This document shows, piece by piece, positions 19,930 through 28,673 of a stretch of DNA of 64,000 bases. Origin of the DNA: Candidatus Methylospira mobilis (GTDB lineage: Bacteria; Pseudomonadota; Gammaproteobacteria; Methylococcales; Methylococcaceae). The translations under genes were made by a program, and so were the position numbers. The stretch lies in NCBI RefSeq assembly GCF_009498235.1, contig NZ_CP044205.1:1561501-1625500 (forward strand). The letters run 5' to 3'. The notes under the pieces were generated by a model. It did not search any database, was not told where the DNA came from, and saw nothing but the letters and a program-made list of their open reading frames with translations. Within the stretch, counting starts at the first letter, position 1, and every line of letters starts with the position of its first letter.

Positions 19930-20641
19930 GCAACTGAGTTGAGTTGAACAATGCGCCCGCATCCGTTTTTGCATCATCCTCGCTGAGAACGACAACGGTG
20001 GTATCCAATCCGGTCACGCGACACCCCACGGCATATTTTCTGACCGTGCAGACCGCAGTATACGGGGCAAATAGCGCCATTAACTTTTGGGCGCTATCGC
20101 CCCAACACGGTTCACCCATATGCAAACATATACAGAGCAACCTCAGTCCGCATGAAAAGTCACCTTTAATATCAATTATTTATAACCAGACACCGTGTTC
20201 ATTATGCTGGAACAGGTGGTCCTAACTCAGCCGTTTCAGCCATAAAATCAGTATCTTATGCAAAAGCGCGAAGCTTATTGCCGGGGTAATATGCCGGGTA
20301 AGTTTTAGCAAGCCCCCCTTACCTCCGGCACGAAACAAACCGCACTGCTGGCGCGCTACCCTCCTCCCCCCAAAAAAAGAGACCAGCCACAAGCCCTACG
20401 CCATGTGCAATGGCTTGTTCGAGACAGGCGGATAACACGGCCTCAATCATCACACAGCAAAGTTTAGGCCACGACACTTTGAATATTGTGCTATTGTGAC
20501 AGTGTTTTGCAGTCAACGAAGTAAAGGTTTACCGCCGAAAGCTGTTTCGCTGAAACAGCTACGTTGATATTTTGTTACGATGATCGGATTCACACCATTG
20601 TTATCGCTGGGATAAATTGGTTTAGGGAGAGGAGGTTCAGA
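19930..20641. other. Region without a clear gene
   Basis: About 700 bases. On the minus strand 19930-20140 stays open and reads ...VTGLDTTVVVLSEDDAKTD..., possibly the start of a gene cut by the deleted insertion element; I do not recognise it. The rest (20141-20539) contains a C-run/A-run tract near 20359-20380 and no convincing gene. A hairpin at 20540-20560 precedes the RRM gene. Confidence 0.4.
20540..20560 (+). promoter_or_regulatory. Hairpin in the leader of the RRM gene
   Basis: A perfect 9-bp stem, AGCTGTTTC and GAAACAGCT, with a 3-base loop, about 80 bases before the ATG. Genes of this RNA-binding family are often cold-regulated through their leaders, so a structural role is possible; that is inference. 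Confidence 0.4.
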
Positions 20642-20971
20642 ATGGGTACTAAGTTATATATTGGCAACCTGGGCTACGGCATAGGCGACAGTGATCTGGA
20701 AAAATTGTTCGCGGCCTATGGTAGCGTACGATCCGCACAAGTGATCAAAGATCGCGACACAGGGAGATCCAAGGGATTCGGCTTCGTAGAGATGAGCGGC
20801 AACCAGGAAGCGCAAGCGGCTATTACTGCGTTGAACGGCAAAGAAGTAGAAGGGAGAGCCCTTGTGGTTAATGAGGCCCGTCCGAAAGAAGAGGGCGGCG
20901 GCGGGGGCGGCAAGGGAGGTTTCGGCGGGAAAGGCCGTGGCGGCTATGGCGGCGGCGAGCGGCGCTATTAA
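20642..20971 (+). CDS. RNA-binding protein with one RRM domain and glycine-rich tail
   Basis: 109 residues. RNP2 is LYIGNL (residues 5-10) and RNP1 is KGFGFVEM (near 45). The last 25 residues are Gly/Arg/Lys-rich. This layout matches the cyanobacterial Rbp / cold-inducible RRM family, single-strand RNA binders and likely RNA chaperones. GAGAGGAGG lies just before the ATG at 20642, deciding that start over the longer open frame. Confidence 0.93.
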   Translation: MGTKLYIGNLGYGIGDSDLEKLFAAYGSVRSAQVIKDRDTGRSKGFGFVEMSGNQEAQAAITALNGKEVEGRALVVNEARPKEEGGGGGGKGGFGGKGRGGYGGGERRY

Positions 20972-21017
20972 ACCTCAATCGCCCGGCGATGGAGCAATTT
21001 CAGCCCCCCGCTAAGCT

Positions 21018-21062
21018 GTAAGCCTCAACGTGGCCGTTATCGGACAGGTTGAGGCTTCTTAC
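21018..21062 (+). terminator. Long hairpin after the RRM gene
   Basis: GTAAGCCTCAAC (21018-21029) pairs with GTTGAGGCTT-CTTAC (21048-21062), a stem of about 12 bp with one bulge and an 18-base loop. There is no run of T after it. It probably ends the RRM transcript or stabilises its 3' end. Confidence 0.5.
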
Positions 21063-21210
21063 AGCGACTGCTCAACGCCACCATGGCTGTGCGGAGTTAC
21101 TTTTGCAGTGGCTATTCCTCCAGAGAAAAACATAGTTACGCGCTTGATGCGCAGGGTAAGCGGCGTTTCCTGGGTGATTTTCCCAAACCTGGCAGCCTGA
21201 ATAGTTACAT

Positions 21211-22371
21211 TCAGCATTTACCCCCATCCCGCCATGCCTGCAAACGGATAACCGCTTCATCTATCGCCTGATCGGTTTTGGCGAAACAGAAGCGAATCGA
21301 GCCGGTAGGTATGTTTTCAGCATAAAACGCACTGACCGGAATCGCCGCAACGCCTACCCGTTCGACCAGTTGCATGCAAAAAGCGACATCATCCGGCTGC
21401 GTTGTCAACGCGAGATAATCGGCGGTCAGAAAATAGCTGCCCGATGCAGGCAACACGCTAAAACCGGCACCGCTGAGCCCCAGGCTCAAACGGTCACGTC
21501 GCGCGGCCAGTATCGTAGCCAGCGTCGTGTAGTATTCAGCTTGCGTATCGAGTCCCCATGCCACAGCGGCCTGTAACATGGGCGGAGTGGTAAAGGTTAA
21601 GAACTGATGCGCCTTCGCAATCACCCCCAACAGTTTTGGCGCGGCGACTATCCAGCCCACTTTCCACCCGGTTACGGAAAATATTTTACCGGCAGAACCG
21701 ATTTTGACGGTGCGCTCCGCCATGCCGGGCAACGTGCTCAATGGAATATGGCGCTGCTCGTCATAGGTCAGGTGTTCATATACTTCGTCGCTGATAACTG
21801 TCGCATCATAACGGCAGGCGAGATCGGCCAGAAACCGGAGCTCATCGAAGCTGAATACCTTGCCGCTGGGATTGGTCGGCGAGTTGACGATCAACACTTT
21901 AACGCCCTGCCGGAATGCCGCCTCAATAGGCTCGCGCGGTAATGTCCAGTACGGCGCTTCCAGACGCACGCAGACAGGAACCCCGCCGCCGCGCCTGATT
22001 ATCGGCAGATAGGAATCATAGAGCGGCTCCAACACCAGCACTTTATCGCCCGGCTCGATCAAGGCGAGCAGACTGGCGGCCAGCGCCTCGGTCGCGCCCG
22101 ATGTAACCATCACTTCGGTAGCGGGGTCGGGTTGATAACCCCAATAGCTATGCTCATGCCGGGCAACCGCCTGACGCAACGCCATGGTACCCATCATCGA
22201 CGGATATTGGTGCGGAGCGGCTTGCGCGCATGCGGCCAGATATTCCAGTAACGGAGCGGGTTCCAGACCTTCAGGGAAACCCTGTCCAAGATTGATGGCG
22301 GCATGCTTGACCGCCAGCCCGGACATGGTTTCGAAAATGGTAGTCCCCAGATTGGAGAAAATGGAGTTCAT
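21211..22371 (-). CDS. PLP-dependent aminotransferase (methionine/kynurenine type, YbdL-like)
   Basis: 386 residues, class I/II fold-type I aminotransferase. NLGQGFPE near the N-terminus, NSPTNPSGKVF, SDEVYEHLTYD and SAGKIFSVTGWKVGW (PLP lysine) are present, as is the C-terminal IRFCFAKTD with the carboxylate-binding Arg. The pattern is closest to methionine aminotransferases of the YbdL type, which close the methionine salvage cycle, but substrate cannot be certain. Monocistronic by position. Confidence 0.85.
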   Translation of the reverse strand: MNSIFSNLGTTIFETMSGLAVKHAAINLGQGFPEGLEPAPLLEYLAACAQAAPHQYPSMMGTMALRQAVARHEHSYWGYQPDPATEVMVTSGATEALAASLLALIEPGDKVLVLEPLYDSYLPIIRRGGGVPVCVRLEAPYWTLPREPIEAAFRQGVKVLIVNSPTNPSGKVFSFDELRFLADLACRYDATVISDEVYEHLTYDEQRHIPLSTLPGMAERTVKIGSAGKIFSVTGWKVGWIVAAPKLLGVIAKAHQFLTFTTPPMLQAAVAWGLDTQAEYYTTLATILAARRDRLSLGLSGAGFSVLPASGSYFLTADYLALTTQPDDVAFCMQLVERVGVAAIPVSAFYAENIPTGSIRFCFAKTDQAIDEAVIRLQAWRDGGKC

Positions 22372-22554
22372 TGTGCAATCCCTACAGCATCAAGTTAGTT
22401 TTAGCATGTTACTATCCGTAGAATACACAGGTTGGCATCCAGCGGGTAGCAGGTCCTGAATTATAATATTTACCGTAAACCCCGGACTTTGCTTCAGCCC
22501 AATAGATTGCAGCTTGCCGTAGTAAAAACCACTAAAAAACCAGGAGAACCAGTT

Positions 22555-23514
22555 ATGAAAGCCATTCAATTCAGCGCCTATGGCGGCCCGGAAAAAGCGA
22601 GTCTGGTCGAGTGCGAGCCGCCCATCCCCACCGAGCGTCAATTGCTGATTGAAGTAGAGGCGATATCAATCAATCCCATCGACTGGAAACTGTATGGCGG
22701 CGGGCTCCGCTGGATTAAACCGATGCGCTTTCCGTCCACGCCTTGCTTCGATTTTGCCGGGGTGGTGAAAACCGTGGGATCCGGCGTCGAAACTTATAAA
22801 GCCGGAGAGCGGGTATTCGGCATGTTGCCAATGAACGGATTCGGCGCAGCGGCTGAAAGCATCGCCGTCGACAGCGACCTTGTGTCGCGAATGCCGGAAG
22901 GGTTAAGCTTCGCGGATGCGGCCGGAATACCGCTGGCGGGCATGACCGCCTTGCAGGCGTTGCGCGATCAAGGCAAACTGCAGGCAAACCAGCGTTTGCT
23001 GGTCATCGGCGCCGCCGGGGGCGTGGGACATTATGCGATACAAATCGGCAAGGCGTTGAAAGCTCATGTAACCGGCGTATGCAGCACCCGTAATATCGAT
23101 CGCGTGCGCGAACTTGGCGCCGACGAGGTGTTGGATTATACAGATCCTGGCTTTACGCCGCCTGCGGAAGCATTCGATCTGATATTCGATGCGGTAGCGA
23201 ACAAAGCGTTAACTTACTGGCAACCGGCACTGAAGAGTCAAGCCACGTATGTAAGCACCCTGCCTAGTCCCGCGCTGATACTGGATACCATGGTGCGAAC
23301 CTTGCTCATGTCGCGTCAGCGCGTCAAGCTGGTCATGGTCAAACCGCGCCGCAAAGATCTGGATTACCTTGCCGGGCTCGCGCATCAAGGGCAATTAAAA
23401 ACGCTCATTGATCAAGTATACCCGCTCAGCGAATTCGGCGCCGCGCTGGAAAAAAGCAAACAAGGCCGTGCGCAGGGAAAAATCATTGTAGCGATAAAAG
23501 CCGACCATTCCTGA
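22555..23514 (+). CDS. Zinc-free NADP-dependent oxidoreductase (quinone reductase-like MDR family)
   Basis: 319 residues from the ATG at 22555, which has CAGGAGAA nine bases upstream. GroES-like N-terminal domain (MKAIQFSAYGGPE), then a Rossmann fold with VIGAAGGVGHYAIQIGKA. No structural zinc cysteines are seen, consistent with quinone oxidoreductase/zeta-crystallin relatives. Ends with the family's typical QGRAQGKIIVAI. Physiological substrate unknown. Confidence 0.88.
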   Translation: MKAIQFSAYGGPEKASLVECEPPIPTERQLLIEVEAISINPIDWKLYGGGLRWIKPMRFPSTPCFDFAGVVKTVGSGVETYKAGERVFGMLPMNGFGAAAESIAVDSDLVSRMPEGLSFADAAGIPLAGMTALQALRDQGKLQANQRLLVIGAAGGVGHYAIQIGKALKAHVTGVCSTRNIDRVRELGADEVLDYTDPGFTPPAEAFDLIFDAVANKALTYWQPALKSQATYVSTLPSPALILDTMVRTLLMSRQRVKLVMVKPRRKDLDYLAGLAHQGQLKTLIDQVYPLSEFGAALEKSKQGRAQGKIIVAIKADHS

Positions 23515-23593
23515 ATTTCAATGTAACCTCAGCTACCGGCATCAGGCTCGGGTGATGAGGTAGTCAAGACACGCAGAAGGCGGCGAATCCGTC

Positions 23594-23620
23594 CAGGGAG
23601 GCTCATCTTTTGCCTCCCTG
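23594..23620. terminator. Hairpin between convergent genes
   Basis: A 9-bp perfect stem, CAGGGAGGC and GCCTCCCTG, with a 9-base loop TCATCTTTT. It lies between the convergent oxidoreductase and rhomboid genes and probably ends transcription for one or both. Confidence 0.55.
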
Positions 23621-23680
23621 ACCAAAGACAGTTCCGCCTGATTCCCCTCACACAACATCAAATTCGGCGGCATTGAATAA

Positions 23681-24385
23681 CTACGTTTCCGTTTGCTTCC
23701 CGACATTTCTGACAATAAATAAACGGTGTATCAGCATGCCGGCGATAAAGCCGCCCAAATGCCCCCACCAGGCGACATCGGCATAATGTTCATACGCGCC
23801 CAGACCTGAAGTAACCTTGTACAACTGAAAAATAACCCAGGCGCCAAGAAAGGCGATAGCGGGAATCTCAACAAACAACGGCAGGAAAAATACCCACATG
23901 ACGACGCGCGCAAATGGGTACAGAAAAAAATAAGCCCCCATCACGCCGGCAATGGCGCCGGACGCGCCCACGGCCGGAATAGTGGAAAACGGATTGGCAA
24001 TCACTTGCAAGAGTCCCGCCACCAATCCGCACAGCAGATAAAAGCATAAAAAACGCAACGGTCCCATGCGATCTTCGATATTGTCGCCGAATATCCACAG
24101 CAGCCACATATTGCCTATGACATGCCACCAACTGCCATGTAAAAAGATACTGGTAAAAAACGGTGTAAAATCGGTGCCGGAATACCCCGCCCATTGCGCC
24201 CACTCCGGGTAGCCGAAGTAAGCGCCGTAACGCGCCGGTATCAAACCGTAAAGCTGAAATACAACGCGCTCGACCGCCTCGGATTGCATACTGAGCAGCA
24301 AAAAAATCAAGGTATTGACCACAATCAGCGACCAGGTAATCCAGGGCCGGTGCAAACAGGGTATGGAGTCTCTATACGGTATCAC
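23681..24385 (-). CDS. Rhomboid family intramembrane serine protease
   Basis: About 234 residues, six or seven transmembrane helices. HGSWWHVIGNMWLLWIFGDN is the family's L1/TM2 signature, GASGAIAG holds the catalytic Ser, and WWGHLGGF holds the catalytic His. I chose the GTG at 24385 because AGGAGG lies six bases before it on the minus strand; a longer frame to 24511 lacks such a site. It cleaves transmembrane segments; substrate unknown. Confidence 0.92.
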   Translation of the reverse strand: MIPYRDSIPCLHRPWITWSLIVVNTLIFLLLSMQSEAVERVVFQLYGLIPARYGAYFGYPEWAQWAGYSGTDFTPFFTSIFLHGSWWHVIGNMWLLWIFGDNIEDRMGPLRFLCFYLLCGLVAGLLQVIANPFSTIPAVGASGAIAGVMGAYFFLYPFARVVMWVFFLPLFVEIPAIAFLGAWVIFQLYKVTSGLGAYEHYADVAWWGHLGGFIAGMLIHRLFIVRNVGKQTET

Positions 24386-24501
24386 GTCAACCTCCTGGAA
24401 AGCTTGCTGCGATGACTTCAGCATAAGAAATGAGACAGCACAACTGTCTTCCGGTTCAGATACAATAAAACTTGTGTTTACACCCATCCCTATTCGAACA
24501 C

Positions 24502-25779
24502 ATGAAATCACTCCACACCAATGACGGCGCCGTCATTGCTCCGGCAGCGGACGGCGGGCTGCTGGATCGTCGCCTGTTTTTGAAAAAGGGACTGGTGTTC
24601 GGTACGTTCGCACTCGCATCGGACCATATCCCGGCAGACGAGTTGCAACGCACCGCCGCCATGCTGACCCCCGGCGCGCCGTTTTCCGGATATGGACAGC
24701 CGTCGCCGTTCGAGCAAGGCCTGCTACGCAACGTCGCCGCCAACGCCGCCGTCGCCGGAAACGGCGCGTCGATGACGCCGCTGGAACGGCTGGCGGGAAC
24801 GCTGACGCCTTCCGGTCTGCATTTCGAACGGCATCACAACGGCGTACCGAAAATAGACCCCGCCCTGCATCGTTTGATCATACACGGCAAAGTTGCCAAA
24901 CCGCTTTCTTTCAGCCTGGAACGGTTAAAACGCTATCCGATGACGTCGCATCTCTGCGTGATCGAATGCGGCGGCAACAGCTTCAGCGGCTGGCACAAGG
25001 AGGCGATGCAAGGGACTCCGGGTAGTCTTCACGGTCTGGTTTCATGCAGCGAATGGACCGGGGTGCCATTGTCGCTGCTGCTGCATGAGGCGGAACCGGC
25101 TGCGGACGCGGACTGGATTATTGCCGAAGGCGCAGACGCCGCCGCGCTGAACATCAGCATTCCGCGCGCCAAGGCCATGGACGACGCCTTGCTGGCCTTG
25201 TATCAAAACGGCGAAGCGATACGCCCCGAAAACGGTTACCCGATGCGTCTGGTGCTGCCGGGCTGGGAAGGCGTTACCCAGGTCAAGTGGCTGCGGCGGC
25301 TCGAGACCAGCGACCGACCGGTCATGTCGCGCAACGAAACAGCCAAATATACCGAACTGCAGCCGGACGGCAGCGCACGCCAATTCACTTTTTCAATGGG
25401 CGTAAAATCGGTCATCACTGCGCCGGCCGGCGGTTACCGTCTGACGGAACAGGGCTATTATTCGTTGTCCGGGCTTGCTTGGAGCGGACAAGGGCGCGTG
25501 GCGAGCGTCGACGTCTCCGCCGACGGAGGCAAAACCTGGGCGGAAGCCGAACTGTGCGCGCCGGTGCTGCCCAAAGCTTACACACGCTTTCGCATTCCGT
25601 GGCAATGGCAGGGACAACCGGCAACCTTGCAGAGTCGCGCCACCGATGAACACGGCAACATGCAACCGACGCGCGCGCGCCTTGTTCAGGAACGCGGACA
25701 AGCCGGTTATTTTCATTACAATGCAATTATCAGCTGGCAGGTCGAGCCCGATGGATACATACACCACATCTTTGCGTAA
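24502..25779 (+). CDS. soxC: SoxC-type molybdopterin sulfane/sulfite dehydrogenase
   Basis: About 425 residues. N-terminal RRLFLKKG resembles a twin-arginine signal (here DRRLFLKKGL), so export by Tat is likely. The oxidoreductase molybdopterin domain shows HLCVIECGGNSFSGW with the Mo-binding Cys, then the Mo-co dimerisation domain (VDVSADGGKTW). In SoxCD this subunit oxidises protein-bound sulfane sulfur. The cytochrome gene overlaps its end by 29 bases. No soxXYZAB genes are near. Start ATG 24502. Confidence 0.9.
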   Translation: MKSLHTNDGAVIAPAADGGLLDRRLFLKKGLVFGTFALASDHIPADELQRTAAMLTPGAPFSGYGQPSPFEQGLLRNVAANAAVAGNGASMTPLERLAGTLTPSGLHFERHHNGVPKIDPALHRLIIHGKVAKPLSFSLERLKRYPMTSHLCVIECGGNSFSGWHKEAMQGTPGSLHGLVSCSEWTGVPLSLLLHEAEPAADADWIIAEGADAAALNISIPRAKAMDDALLALYQNGEAIRPENGYPMRLVLPGWEGVTQVKWLRRLETSDRPVMSRNETAKYTELQPDGSARQFTFSMGVKSVITAPAGGYRLTEQGYYSLSGLAWSGQGRVASVDVSADGGKTWAEAELCAPVLPKAYTRFRIPWQWQGQPATLQSRATDEHGNMQPTRARLVQERGQAGYFHYNAIISWQVEPDGYIHHIFA

Positions 25780-26290
25780 AGCGGGCGCAACTCTGGCTTT
25801 GTGTTTATTAGCCCTTATGCAGGCAAACGCGGCAACTCCGGCGCTAGGCAGCCCGCTGGGCACGGCGGAAGCCGCGAGCTGGAATTTCAGCGTTTTCCCA
25901 GATGGGCGTGGATTGCCTCCCGGCAGCGGTACGCCGCAAACAGGCAAAGTCATATACGAACAGCGTTGCGCCTGTTGTCACGGAGTTAACGGAAGCGGAG
26001 GCAGTGCCGACGAACTGGCGGGCGCGCAACACGGCCTGAAAGATGCAGAACCCGATAAAACCATAGGCAGCTACTGGCCGTATGCCCCGACCCTGTTCGA
26101 TTACATCCGGCGTGCAATGCCGGCTGACGCGCCGGGATCGTTGAGCAACGATGAGTTATATGCCGTCACAGCTTATCTACTGTACCTTAACCGGCTTGCC
26201 GAGCCTTCGGTAATGCTTAATGCCAAAACATTGCCGCCCATCAACATGCCAAATCGAAATGGTTTTGTTGGTGTCGATGCAAAGCGCTAA
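25751..26290 (+). CDS. soxD: SoxD-like c-type cytochrome subunit
   Basis: 179 residues. A signal peptide ending near QANA, then one c-type heme site CACCH. Conserved SYWPYAPTLFDYIRRAMP and the axial Met candidates in RRAMP match SoxD/sulfite-dehydrogenase cytochromes. It is shorter than two-heme SoxD proteins. The ATG at 25751 lies inside the end of soxC in another frame, so the two are translated together and should form a periplasmic pair. Confidence 0.85.
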   Translation: MDTYTTSLRKAGATLALCLLALMQANAATPALGSPLGTAEAASWNFSVFPDGRGLPPGSGTPQTGKVIYEQRCACCHGVNGSGGSADELAGAQHGLKDAEPDKTIGSYWPYAPTLFDYIRRAMPADAPGSLSNDELYAVTAYLLYLNRLAEPSVMLNAKTLPPINMPNRNGFVGVDAKR

Positions 26291-26308
26291 AGAGCATTAC
26301 AAACATTT

Positions 26309-27625
26309 ATGCGAGCATATTTTCAGCGATTTATAGCCCGAATATATTTATCCATAGAGCAAAGAGTACATTTATTCGAACCACGCATTCTTGCTATCAG
26401 TCTTATTGCTGTAACAGCATTCCCTCTTTACTACTTTATTTGGCGCGATATTTTTCCTCAGCCCTACGAGAACCTACCGCTCCGATTGATAGGCAGCGCA
26501 TTATTCTGTCCATTGCTATTCATAAAATACTGGACAATACCCATGCGCAGATATTTATCTATTTATTGGTATATCGGCATGACTTATGCATTGCCGTTTT
26601 TTTTCACTTTCATGCTGCTTAAAAACGAAGGCAATACGGTATGGCTGCTGTCCTCGTTAATTGCATCGTTTATTATGATTCTGCTATTGGATTGGCTTAA
26701 CTTGCTGGTTCAATTTGTGCTTGGTGTAAGCATAGCTTGGTTGGCCTATTATGCGACGACCAGTTCGGCGCAAGTAAATTTTATTACATTAGAAAGCATC
26801 CCTATTTATCTGTTTGCGATCATACTCGGCAGCATCGCAAACTACAGCGCGGAAATGCTGGAACAAGCGCGATTACGTGCTGTGCTGGCTACCGCCAGCA
26901 ATATTGCACATGAACTTCGTACGCCATTGCTTGGCATCAAAACCGGAGCGATAGGGCTGCGCCGATATCTGCCGGCATTGCTCGAAACCTACCAGGCAGC
27001 AAAGGAACATGGGCTTCTTGTAACTCCGATACGCCTTGCTCACCTTCACGCCATGAATGGTGTACTGGAACGCATAGAAAACGAAGCCGATCACTCCAAT
27101 GTAATAATCGATATGCTGTTAAAAAACACCCGCTTGGATGGTTTTCAGACAGAACATTTTACCGTTTGCTCCATTGCATGCTGCGTGAAAACTGCGCTAC
27201 AGCGTTACCCTTTCGTATCGGAAAAAGAAAAACTATTGATTTTATTGGACCATGAAACCGACTTCAGTTTTAACGGCATCGAAATGCTCATGGTGCATAT
27301 TCTATTTAATTTAATGAAAAACGCGCTGTATCATATTGCCAAGGCCAACAAAGGCGAAATCTGGATCAAGATGCAAAAGTCGCAACATGGCAACAGGCTA
27401 ATATTCAGAGACACCGGCACAGGTATTCCAGCGGAAGTATTGCCGCATATTTTTAATTGTTTCTATTCCTGGTCACCAATTAACGATAGCGGTCTCGGTG
27501 CGGGCATCGGGCTCGCATTTTGTCGCAGCGTGATGAAAGCATTCGGCGGCGCCATCACCTGTAAATCGGAATTAGGTGTCTACACCGAGTTTACCTTGAC
27601 ATTCCCCCCTACGGAGGCAAAATGA
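26309..27625 (+). CDS. lqsS: LqsS/CqsS-type quorum-sensing histidine kinase
   Basis: 438 residues. Six hydrophobic segments (about 28-180) precede HisKA with ASNIAHELRTPLLGI (His201) and a HATPase with NLMKNALYHI, DTGTGIP and GAGIGLAF. Unlike CqsS it has no C-terminal receiver, as in Legionella LqsS. This family detects alpha-hydroxyketones (CAI-1/LAI-1). Its stop overlaps the start of the regulator gene (ATGA). The region is AT-richer than the sox genes just upstream, which hints at transfer. The Shine-Dalgarno sequence is weak. Confidence 0.85.
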   Translation: MRAYFQRFIARIYLSIEQRVHLFEPRILAISLIAVTAFPLYYFIWRDIFPQPYENLPLRLIGSALFCPLLFIKYWTIPMRRYLSIYWYIGMTYALPFFFTFMLLKNEGNTVWLLSSLIASFIMILLLDWLNLLVQFVLGVSIAWLAYYATTSSAQVNFITLESIPIYLFAIILGSIANYSAEMLEQARLRAVLATASNIAHELRTPLLGIKTGAIGLRRYLPALLETYQAAKEHGLLVTPIRLAHLHAMNGVLERIENEADHSNVIIDMLLKNTRLDGFQTEHFTVCSIACCVKTALQRYPFVSEKEKLLILLDHETDFSFNGIEMLMVHILFNLMKNALYHIAKANKGEIWIKMQKSQHGNRLIFRDTGTGIPAEVLPHIFNCFYSWSPINDSGLGAGIGLAFCRSVMKAFGGAITCKSELGVYTEFTLTFPPTEAK

Positions 27626-28641
27626 GCGACTATCAAATACTGCCCTTCTATTTTCCTACGACCGTCATATTCGTAGATGACAGTACCGACTTTTTAGTCA
27701 ATCTGAGTCTGCAACTTTCTCCAGAGCTGGCTTTTCAACTATATGATTCTTCAGAGTCTGCGTTACTTGCTTTACGCGGAGCGAATAATATGACGACACC
27801 GCTCGAACGTTTTTTTTCGTGCTTCCATGCAGGAGAAGATATTCCGCTGTCTCACCACGTTATAGAGATCAATCTCGATAAAATTCACCGTGAAGTGTAT
27901 AATGAATTCCGCTTTGAGCAAGTATCTGTCGTTGTTGTCGATTATGATATGCCCAATATAAACGGCATCGACTTCTGCCGCAGTATTCCAGACACGGCAA
28001 TAAAAAAGGTTTTATTGACAGGAAAGGCAGACGAGAAAATCGCTGTAATGGCCTTCAATGAAGGCATTATCGACCGTTTTATCCTGAAGCAGGATAAAGC
28101 CGTCATCAATGTGCTGAATAAAACCATACGCGAACTGCAACGCGACTATTTCAACGGAATCGAACGCATGCTGGCCGATGCGCTGGCTGTAGGATCGCAC
28201 TCGTTTCTGCAAGACGCTCTGTTTGCCGCAGAATTCCAGAAAATTTGCAGCGAGCTTCGAATAGTCGAGTTCTACCTGAGCAGCAATCCGGATGGCATCC
28301 TGATGCTGAATTCTGCCGGTGTTGAAAGTTTGTTACTGGTTATGGACGACAGTACGCTGATCAGCCACTACGAGATCGCCTATGACCAAGGCGCACCGGA
28401 TGAATTATTAACAGCATTAAAAAGCAACCAGCTGGTGCCGTATTTTTGGAAAACACAAGGCAATTACACGCCTTCCTGTCACAACTGGCGCGACTTTCTT
28501 TACCCTGCAACAGAATTTAAAGGAAAGCAATGGTATTACTACAGCATTGTAAAAAATCCGCCTGGATATAAAACAGATACTGTGTTGTCGTATAACGAGT
28601 TTATTGATCATCTTGATCAACAACGTTACATGAACGCTTAG
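27622..28641 (+). CDS. lqsR: LqsR-like response regulator
   Basis: 339 residues. A receiver-like domain with VIFVDD at 16-20 and VVVVDYDMPNINGIDF (acceptor Asp107); the stretch between them is unusually long (about 85 residues), typical of the LqsR group rather than CheY. The C-terminal half (about 190-339) has no DNA-binding motif I can see. It is coupled to lqsS by ATGA. By analogy with Legionella it would be the output of the quorum-sensing pathway, acting by an unclear mechanism. Confidence 0.8.
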   Translation: MSDYQILPFYFPTTVIFVDDSTDFLVNLSLQLSPELAFQLYDSSESALLALRGANNMTTPLERFFSCFHAGEDIPLSHHVIEINLDKIHREVYNEFRFEQVSVVVVDYDMPNINGIDFCRSIPDTAIKKVLLTGKADEKIAVMAFNEGIIDRFILKQDKAVINVLNKTIRELQRDYFNGIERMLADALAVGSHSFLQDALFAAEFQKICSELRIVEFYLSSNPDGILMLNSAGVESLLLVMDDSTLISHYEIAYDQGAPDELLTALKSNQLVPYFWKTQGNYTPSCHNWRDFLYPATEFKGKQWYYYSIVKNPPGYKTDTVLSYNEFIDHLDQQRYMNA

Positions 28642-28673
28642 CACAAAGCGCCCATGTAACGGTTTAATCAAGT

